Part shown: one piece after another, positions 58,094-64,000 of the stretch
How positions within the stretch are numbered: the first letter of the stretch is position 1
Layout: every line of letters begins with the position of its first letter
NCBI GenBank assembly: GCA_023460035.1
Contig: JAEWRN010000004.1
Location: 1 to 64,000 of the forward strand
DNA from: Bacillota bacterium
GTDB taxonomy: Bacteria > Bacillota > Clostridia > Oscillospirales > Ruminococcaceae
Length of the DNA stretch: 64,000 nucleotides
Direction of reading: 5' to 3'
Made by a program: the position numbers and the translations under genes
Notes under the pieces: generated by a model
The model's input: the letters and a program-made list of their open reading frames with translations, nothing else
Databases searched by the model: none
Told to the model about the DNA's origin: nothing

Positions 58094-58543
58094 CTACTTT
58101 GGCGCGTGTAAAAGTTCTTCTTTATACGTTTCGTACACCCTAAGTGCCTCGCTCTCGTACTCCATGCCAAAGTAAGAGGGCACCAAATAGGTGAAGATAT
58201 AATCCACATCCTCCGAACGGCTGACAGCCAAAACCGTTTCGGTGATGATGATGCAGTTCAAAAAGCGCTGATTGACCACATAGTTGGAAGAAAAAATATA
58301 GTTATAAAGCACCTTGCGGATCAGCTCTGGGTTAGAAATTTCGACCACAAGGTTCACTGCTTTGCGCAAAAACGCATCCGAAAAGCGGTTGTCCTCCCGA
58401 ATAATCTCTTCCATCTTAAGCAGGCCATTCTGCCTTGCGGCAAACGCAAGCTCCAGCAAAAGACGAATCGTATACAAGCACTCCTGTTTCCCTTCCCGCG
58501 TGCACTGAATGTGTTGTGCAAAATACTCGGTATCCATATCCAT
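58094..58543 (-). CDS. Soluble MotA-like protein
   Basis: A 149-residue helical protein without membrane segments. ARQNGLLKMEEIIREDNRFSDAFLRKAVNLVVE (parts) recalls the cytoplasmic face of MotA, where a short GLL.LE block is followed by FL+KG/LxLVVD. I do not see the MotA transmembrane helices or a stator Asp partner. It follows flgC by 69 bases on the minus strand and ends at a terminator. It may be a flagellar switch or brake component, or only distantly related; confidence in the MotA link is moderate. Confidence 0.55.
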   Translation of the reverse strand: MDMDTEYFAQHIQCTREGKQECLYTIRLLLELAFAARQNGLLKMEEIIREDNRFSDAFLRKAVNLVVEISNPELIRKVLYNYIFSSNYVVNQRFLNCIIITETVLAVSRSEDVDYIFTYLVPSYFGMEYESEALRVYETYKEELLHAPK

Positions 58544-58612
58544 ACTATGCGCCCTTTCACCACATACGCCCCAGCACCGGTTTGACGGGCTGAGGCGCAG
58601 CATTGACTTTTT

Positions 58613-59047
58613 TTACTTGCCGATTTCCAGCGCTTTAAGCGCCAGAGACTTTACAACCGAAAGCGCCGTGAGGTTTGCCTCATAAGCATTTGATGCCGCC
58701 ATCAGGTCGACCCGCTCTTCTGTCGTATCCACGTTCGGCATTCGCACATAGCCGTCGTCGTTCGCGTCTGGGTTTGTGGGGTCGTAAACCAGGTTGAAAT
58801 CTTCGTCGCTGTCTACGATTTTACTGACCCGCACGCCGCCGCCGGTTACCCGCGCCTCTTCGGTTTTCAGCGCGTCCTCAAAATCGACCGCACGCTCTTG
58901 ATACACCACCTGTTTGCGGCGATACGGCTCACCCGAGGCAGTTCGGGTTGTGCTGGCATTCGCAATGTTCTGCAGGGCAACGTCCATGCGGAAACGTTCT
59001 GCTGTCAGCGCAGAGCCCACAATATTCATTGAATCAAGCATTGACAT
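58613..59047 (-). CDS. flgC: Flagellar basal-body rod protein FlgC
   Basis: FlgC of 144 residues, a proximal rod subunit. The N-terminal ALTAERFRMDVALQNIANAST and the C-terminal VRMPNVDTTEERVDLMAASNAYEANLTAL, quoted in part, are the standard flagellar axial motifs. GGGGGGAC precedes the ATG. It lies 28 bases after flgB. The usual next gene, fliE, is missing here; a MotA-like gene follows instead. Confidence 0.95.
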   Translation of the reverse strand: MSMLDSMNIVGSALTAERFRMDVALQNIANASTTRTASGEPYRRKQVVYQERAVDFEDALKTEEARVTGGGVRVSKIVDSDEDFNLVYDPTNPDANDDGYVRMPNVDTTEERVDLMAASNAYEANLTALSVVKSLALKALEIGK

Positions 59048-59075
59048 TTCAGTCCCCCCTTATGAAGGCAAAGCC

Positions 59076-59423
59076 TTACTTCGCCGACTGGTTAAGCACG
59101 TATTGCAGGTTACTGAACTGCCGGCTCATTTTTTGGTACAAATAAAGCTGCTGAATGTAGTTTTGGTACAGCTTCATGCTTTCGGTATCGGTGTCCACGT
59201 TGTTGCCGTCGGTACGCATCGAGGTGTTGTCCTCGGTGACGATTTTCGCCTTAAAATCATACTTGTCACTCGCGCCCTGCAGCGCATCTTCAAACGTCAC
59301 CGACTTTGTTTTGTAGCCTGGTGTTTCCACGTTGGCAATGTTGTGCAAAATCATCTTCTGCTGAATCGACAACGCGTCCAGACTGCTTTCCATTGCAGCA
59401 AATTGCTTTGAATCCAAAAACAT
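59076..59423 (-). CDS. flgB: Flagellar basal-body rod protein FlgB
   Basis: FlgB of 115 residues, the other proximal rod subunit. IANVETPGYKTKSVTFEDAL near 29-48 and the C-terminal rod motif are conserved. AGGGAGGC precedes the ATG. It begins 20 bases after the sortase gene stop, so it may be read through from the surface-protein operon. Confidence 0.93.
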   Translation of the reverse strand: MFLDSKQFAAMESSLDALSIQQKMILHNIANVETPGYKTKSVTFEDALQGASDKYDFKAKIVTEDNTSMRTDGNNVDTDTESMKLYQNYIQQLYLYQKMSRQFSNLQYVLNQSAK

Positions 59424-59443
59424 GACAATTGCCTCCCTTACTA

Positions 59444-60241
59444 CTATGCGCCTTTTACGGTAATCGCCGTTTTTTCAGGCTCCGGGTCATCCTGCCCAAG
59501 CAGGCGGCCCATCACGACAAAACGATAATTGTGGTTGTCCACCCCGTACTGCACGGTGCAAGTGGACAGGGTGAGAATGTGGTCGTCGTCCCCCACATCC
59601 ACCCCGTAATCATAAAGTGACTTTTCTTTCGCCGTCGCCGCCAGTGCGGCAATGCCACCGCTGGGCTCCGGTTCAATGTAGTCAAACCCAATATCAGTAT
59701 AAAACACGGCAAAAATTTCGAACCGCATCGCATCGGTGGGGGTCACAAAGGTAATGACCCTGTTTTCCTGTGCAAAGTCCGGGTCGGTAAAATGATGCAG
59801 CTGCGAAAACCGCTTGCCATCCGGGCTGTCTTGCAGATCGCTGTGCCCATAAATAATGGTATTGTGCGAAAGCACGTCCCGCGCACCCACCGAGCACTCG
59901 TAATCCACAAAATAGCAGCCGTAAACATCCGCCTGCCGGCGCTCGTTCTGCCGCAGATAAAAATAGTTGTCGTGTGCCTGCAACACGCTGTTGCTGATTT
60001 GTGTGCCCGGCACCTGCAGCCAAGCCACGGTGTCCGGATTTTGGCTGATCTCGTAATCCAGCGCTTCCTGTATATCCGCCAGCGTATCTGCTTGCTTATA
60101 GACATTCAGCTCCGGCGTACTTTGCTGCGAAGCGCTTTCTGACGACGAAGACACCGTCGGCTTTTCATCCATGAACAACAACACATAGGCAAGTGCCCCG
60201 ATACAAAGGGCGACCAGCAGGCCTATTGCAAGCTTTTTCAT
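59444..60241 (-). CDS. srtB: Class B sortase
   Basis: A 265-residue sortase with one N-terminal membrane anchor (about 5-23). The catalytic His133 is in IIYGHSD, Cys228 in TLSTCTV and Arg240 in NYRFVVMG. Class B sortases attach selected proteins to the wall or build small assemblies, and recognise NPxTx/SPxTG-like signals. Its ATG overlaps the stop of the large upstream surface protein (ATGA), so the two are co-expressed. The surface protein ends in a candidate NPNTG signal. Confidence 0.92.
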   Translation of the reverse strand: MKKLAIGLLVALCIGALAYVLLFMDEKPTVSSSSESASQQSTPELNVYKQADTLADIQEALDYEISQNPDTVAWLQVPGTQISNSVLQAHDNYFYLRQNERRQADVYGCYFVDYECSVGARDVLSHNTIIYGHSDLQDSPDGKRFSQLHHFTDPDFAQENRVITFVTPTDAMRFEIFAVFYTDIGFDYIEPEPSGGIAALAATAKEKSLYDYGVDVGDDDHILTLSTCTVQYGVDNHNYRFVVMGRLLGQDDPEPEKTAITVKGA

Positions 60242-63200
60242 CGACCCGAACCCCCTTTGCCGGTGTTGGGGTTCGCCTTGCTGCCGCTTTCCAGTGAAGT
60301 GCCCGCCGACAGCCCGACCTTGTTTTCAGCACCGTCGATGGAGTGGTACTGAGTCAAAATATAGGTTGAGAAATGATCCAGCGTCAGCGCAATTGTGCCC
60401 TTGGCATTGCTGTTTACCGCCCCATAATAATCAATACGGTTTCTGTCCTGGTTAAAATAATGCCAATACAGTGCCTGGCTGGCGTATTTTGCGCCAAGGC
60501 TTAACCGGAAGGTCGCCGGGCCGGGCAATGAACCGTGATGGTTGAAATAAACATATACCGTGTGGTCTGTCAGGTCTGCATTTGTTGCATACTGGTTGAT
60601 CAGCGTACTTGCCGCCGCCTCGTCTGGTGAGGTGAACGACATGCGGAAATCATAAATCTCCGTCTGCGGAATCACCCTTGTCAAATCCGATGCTTTAAAC
60701 TCCAGAGAGTAGTCGTTACCCTGGAAAATAATCGTCTTTTCCGGGTAGTTTTTCAGCTCGGTAAACACGTCTGCCGCCACGCGGGGGTACTGATCAATCA
60801 TTACTATAATGATATCATCAGAATTCTTAAAGTCAATATCTTCCGCGTGCAGCGGGGTCAGTGTTTTCAGCTGGTCTTCCTCATTGCGGTAGATGGTGAC
60901 GGTATAGGTTTTTTTGACCGTTTTATCCGGCGAAGTGACCTCGACCGTAATGTCATTTTCGCCGTCTACCAGCGTTTGCGAATAATTGCCGTTGTAGTCG
61001 CCAATCTCCTTGCTGCCGTTCAGCACCCGCATTGTGGCAAGCGGGTCTGCCGTCTGCGGCAGGATGTCGACCGAATAGGTGTCCTCGGTGGTCGCGACCG
61101 AATACTCGGTCGCCGCAGCCTTAAACGACGGTGTCATGACGCCATCTTTGACAACCAGCGATTTCAGGTCTGCATTCGATGTTTTTTCAACCAGATTGGG
61201 GTTGGTAAAATTGATGGAATAGGTCAGCTGCGTTGTGCCGTCCTGTGCCGTGACCACAATGTTCACCTTTTGGTTCACATCAATCAGCTCAATCAAATCA
61301 GACGCTTTCCCGCTGTCCACCAAAGTGCCATTGACCATGATAGTGGCGGCCGAATGGTTCGCCGTTGCGGTAATGATGACCCCCTGCGCGTTGTCGTTCA
61401 CCGTTGCGCTGTACTCCAGCTTATTCGCCACAAATACCGGCGTAAAGTCGCTGGCGTTTTGCACACTGAGGCCTTTCAGGCGGGCATCGCTGCTGGGCAT
61501 GCCGCGGGTAATCGTGATCTGGTAGGTCTTCTGCGTCGTGCCGTCCTGCGCTGTCACCACCACGCCAAAGGTTTTACTCTCGCCCGCGCCCTTGAGCTTG
61601 AATATTTTAGAAGTTGCCCCGCTTGCGACCTTATACGGCAAATATGCCTGTGTCAGGTTGCCCTCTTCTTCAATGCGAATGGTCGAGGTGGTATCGGTTG
61701 CGGTCGGGGTAAACGAAACCCCGGTCGTTTCATACGGCACACTGAGCGTATAAGAGGTCTCATCCGGGTGGAACGCAAAGTTTTTGACCGCCGTGCCGTC
61801 CTGGTCCTTGATTGCCAATGACTTTAAAGAAGTTTCAGTGCTGGGGCGCGCACGCCGTACCTGCACTTCATACTGCTGCTGTGTTGTGCCATCCTCCGCG
61901 GTGACGACCACAATAATAGAGTGATACCCAAGGTTATTCAAGGCTGCGTCTGTCTCATCCAAAATACTGATGCTCGGTGTCTGTGCCCCCGCTTTAAAGT
62001 CCCCTTCGCTGAGGTCCAGCAACAGATTATCTGTTGCCACCGCGCGCGAATACACCTGAATATTAGAGGCATTGCCGTCTGTTGGGGTGAGGTTCAGCCG
62101 AATTTTACTGGTCGCATACGGAATATCCAGCGTATAACTGCCAACGTCTGTTTTAAAGGTTGGCTGAATGGTCAAAGCCTTGTCGTCGGTATCCGTTACC
62201 TTCAGCGCTCTCAGCGAAGCATCGGTGCTGGGGTCCGCACGGTGGATATGCACGGTATACGTGCGGGTACCGGCATCCCCCGCCGCGGCACTGCCATCGG
62301 CACTGTACAATTCAGACATCACGGTAAAAGTGACATCCAGCACACCGTTTGCGCTGCTGGGCAGCTGCTTAAAGCGGTCCGGCAGACCATCCAGCCACTG
62401 TTTGTTGGTGTCAAACGGGCCACTGGTCGAAAGCTCCGGCGAAATGGTCGGCCCCACCGCATTGTCATCATTTTTTTGTGCCAGTACCCGCAGCTTGCTG
62501 GTGGAAAACGGGATTTCGACATTGTATTCCAGCACATCGGGTGAAAAATTCGGCACAAGGTTCCCGGTCATTTTCGTATCCGTGTCATAGTAAATGCCAA
62601 GCGATTTCAGTGTCGCGTCCTCGCTGGGCCGGTCACGCACAATGTCCAATTTATAGGTAGAATAATATTCCGCCCGCGGGTCCTGCGAAGGTACCAGCAG
62701 GTAAGCGGTCGTCAGCTTATCCACATCGTCAAAGGCAATCATCGCGCTGTTTTCGCCGCTTTTTACCTTAATCGGGTTCGCCTGTGTGTCGTTTAACACC
62801 TTGCCGGACGCATCGTACAAGGTAACGGCAATGGGGGTTTCTGCGCCGCGAATGTCGTTCAGCACCGGCTGCAGTGAAATCTGCTTTGACGCGTAGGGCA
62901 GATGAATCGTACCGGAAACACCCTGATAGGTGTAGGTGGTAGACGAAAACGGGAAATTGATGATATTACCCGCCTGATCACGAATCGTCAGGCTGCTCAG
63001 CTTGCTGTCCTGGCTGGGGTTATTATCGACCATGTTCAGTGTAATCGTTGCCTTAATTTGGCTTTCTTTCGGCACCCCGTTGCGGTCTGGCACATAAAAC
63101 GTGATGTCCAGTGTCACCGCCGCGGTGGTTTTGTCTACCGGCAGCCGCTGTGCCAGAATAGTCAAATCCACCGTGCCGGATTCAGAACTCTCCGTCTGCC

Positions 63201-64000
63201 CAAAACGCGGGTTGGTAATCTGCTGGCCCGACACGTAATCCACCGGCTGCGCATCGCCCGTTTGCTGCGTTTGCAGCGCAATGGCACTGGTGTCACCGCT
63301 GGCTTTTACAATGGCATATTTGGCAGCACCGTTTTTGGCGCCCATATTCAGCCGCAGTACATATTTATAAGGGCCTTCGGGGTCGCGCTCAAACGATGCG
63401 ATGTTGCCGCGGTAAGCATCCATCTTTTTGCGCCCGGGCAATGTAGAAGATTCCTGCTCGCCGATGCCAAAATAGCTGGTGACACCGTTTTCCGTCTGGC
63501 TGTACTGTGTTACCCCTACCGGCTTGCCGGTGCCGCGCACCGTCAGCTTTTTGGAAACGAGCGGGGTGGTAGTGGACGGTATTGACGTGCCGCCGGACTT
63601 GTCGTAAATTACTTTTGCCGTCAGCGTACCGGTGATGTTGTCCTCCTGCGGGGTAATTACCGTCTCTTCCCAGTCCTGGTTTGCACTCGTGATCTGCACG
63701 GCACCGGTAAACAATTTCCGGGTGCCTTCATCCAAAGACGAAAGCGTGACCGGGTTTCCCTCAAAGGTCTGGTTTTCATCCGGCGTCCATTCCCATTGAA
63801 CGCGAAAATCGGCGTTGAACTGGTGGCTGCGCGCACGCAGGTTAAAGTTGTTGGTAATGTAATTCAGCGAATCGCCCGAAGCAAGCGAAATAAACGACGT
63901 CTCACGTTCCCCGTCGCTGTCGTTGATCTGCCCCTCAATCAGCTCCATTGCATATTGCGGGGTCATAACATTTAAAAACAGAGTGTTTGATTTTGGCATA
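60238..64000 (-). CDS. Large surface protein with cadherin-like repeats (partial)
   Basis: At least 1253 residues; the 5' end lies beyond the right edge and no signal peptide is seen, so the start is missing. There are about six cadherin-like beta-sandwich repeats (roughly residues 325-1030), each starting LxSLxI/V and ending in a YxVxIxR motif. An N-terminal beta-rich region of about 320 residues precedes them. A unique C-terminal domain (about 1035-1230) follows and the tail carries NPNTGKGGSGR. The tail has a sortase-like NPxTG but lacks the usual hydrophobic helix. It overlaps srtB by 4 bases. Confidence 0.85.
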   Translation of the reverse strand, partial: MPKSNTLFLNVMTPQYAMELIEGQINDSDGERETSFISLASGDSLNYITNNFNLRARSHQFNADFRVQWEWTPDENQTFEGNPVTLSSLDEGTRKLFTGAVQITSANQDWEETVITPQEDNITGTLTAKVIYDKSGGTSIPSTTTPLVSKKLTVRGTGKPVGVTQYSQTENGVTSYFGIGEQESSTLPGRKKMDAYRGNIASFERDPEGPYKYVLRLNMGAKNGAAKYAIVKASGDTSAIALQTQQTGDAQPVDYVSGQQITNPRFGQTESSESGTVDLTILAQRLPVDKTTAAVTLDITFYVPDRNGVPKESQIKATITLNMVDNNPSQDSKLSSLTIRDQAGNIINFPFSSTTYTYQGVSGTIHLPYASKQISLQPVLNDIRGAETPIAVTLYDASGKVLNDTQANPIKVKSGENSAMIAFDDVDKLTTAYLLVPSQDPRAEYYSTYKLDIVRDRPSEDATLKSLGIYYDTDTKMTGNLVPNFSPDVLEYNVEIPFSTSKLRVLAQKNDDNAVGPTISPELSTSGPFDTNKQWLDGLPDRFKQLPSSANGVLDVTFTVMSELYSADGSAAAGDAGTRTYTVHIHRADPSTDASLRALKVTDTDDKALTIQPTFKTDVGSYTLDIPYATSKIRLNLTPTDGNASNIQVYSRAVATDNLLLDLSEGDFKAGAQTPSISILDETDAALNNLGYHSIIVVVTAEDGTTQQQYEVQVRRARPSTETSLKSLAIKDQDGTAVKNFAFHPDETSYTLSVPYETTGVSFTPTATDTTSTIRIEEEGNLTQAYLPYKVASGATSKIFKLKGAGESKTFGVVVTAQDGTTQKTYQITITRGMPSSDARLKGLSVQNASDFTPVFVANKLEYSATVNDNAQGVIITATANHSAATIMVNGTLVDSGKASDLIELIDVNQKVNIVVTAQDGTTQLTYSINFTNPNLVEKTSNADLKSLVVKDGVMTPSFKAAATEYSVATTEDTYSVDILPQTADPLATMRVLNGSKEIGDYNGNYSQTLVDGENDITVEVTSPDKTVKKTYTVTIYRNEEDQLKTLTPLHAEDIDFKNSDDIIIVMIDQYPRVAADVFTELKNYPEKTIIFQGNDYSLEFKASDLTRVIPQTEIYDFRMSFTSPDEAAASTLINQYATNADLTDHTVYVYFNHHGSLPGPATFRLSLGAKYASQALYWHYFNQDRNRIDYYGAVNSNAKGTIALTLDHFSTYILTQYHSIDGAENKVGLSAGTSLESGSKANPNTGKGGSGR

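Noticed and set aside
1..64000. CRISPR array, prophage or integrated element
   Set aside because: No regularly spaced direct repeats, phage structural genes, integrase or clear attachment sites were seen, including next to the single tRNA gene.

Overview
The window looks like chromosome from an anaerobic, motile, Gram-positive clostridium, most likely of the Oscillospiraceae/Ruminococcaceae group. The evidence is indirect but consistent: RBSs of the AGGAGG type, SAM-I and FMN riboswitches, Rex, MreB, FtsK/SpoIIIE, UppP, a class B sortase, flagellin, a Na+-translocating decarboxylase module, non-phosphorylating GapN and QueH, with no respiratory genes. The DNA is fairly GC-rich for a clostridium. 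I see no phage, CRISPR array or clear insertion sequence; this is mostly core chromosome with a few accessory operons.

Layout. 0-5 kb: a YdcF-family protein, GapN, and a Na+ decarboxylase beta/gamma pair without its alpha subunit. 5-10 kb: recD2-comFC-mreB on the minus strand, with recD2 apparently starting at ACG, then queH. 10-14.7 kb: a GntR-controlled ABC operon with a visible operator, then cysteine desulfurase-mnmA (tRNA 2-thiolation). 14.7-20 kb, minus strand: pepD, metK behind a SAM-I riboswitch, metA behind what looks like a ribosome-mediated attenuator (a 41-codon leader peptide packed with Met and Cys codons, followed by a terminator), and ribU behind an FMN riboswitch. 20-26 kb: an MscS channel, a nucleotidyltransferase/radical SAM pair, a TIGR00300 protein and enolase. 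26-36 kb: TetR-ABC exporter, SAH/MTA deaminase, aldose epimerase, DUF3006/ComEC-like MBL pair, ftsK and uppP. 36-42 kb: an AIM24 protein, aconitase-isocitrate dehydrogenase-rex with a Rex-box-like site on its own promoter, thymidine kinase and tRNA-Leu(CAG). 42-46 kb: two small membrane HExxH proteins flanking folA-thyA, and a C45-type acyltransferase/hydrolase. 46-56 kb: a ROK regulator and a pentose-type operon (ChvE-like lipoprotein, ATPase, permease, xylulokinase, DUF4867, FucI-like isomerase, one unknown). 56-64 kb: flagellin, ComFB, and a minus-strand run encoding a giant cadherin-like surface protein, sortase B, FlgB, FlgC and a soluble MotA-like protein.

How it fits together. The methionine/SAM genes (metA, metK, the SAH/MTA deaminase) show two different sensing modes side by side: metK senses SAM through RNA structure, while metA probably senses charged tRNA-Met and tRNA-Cys through translation of the leader peptide. 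acn-icd-rex links 2-oxoglutarate supply to the NADH/NAD+ ratio. The ROK operon imports a pentose and isomerises it with an unusual enzyme before phosphorylation. The last region couples cell-surface protein sorting with rod genes of the flagellum. The strongest candidate for an undescribed system is the metA leader-peptide attenuator.
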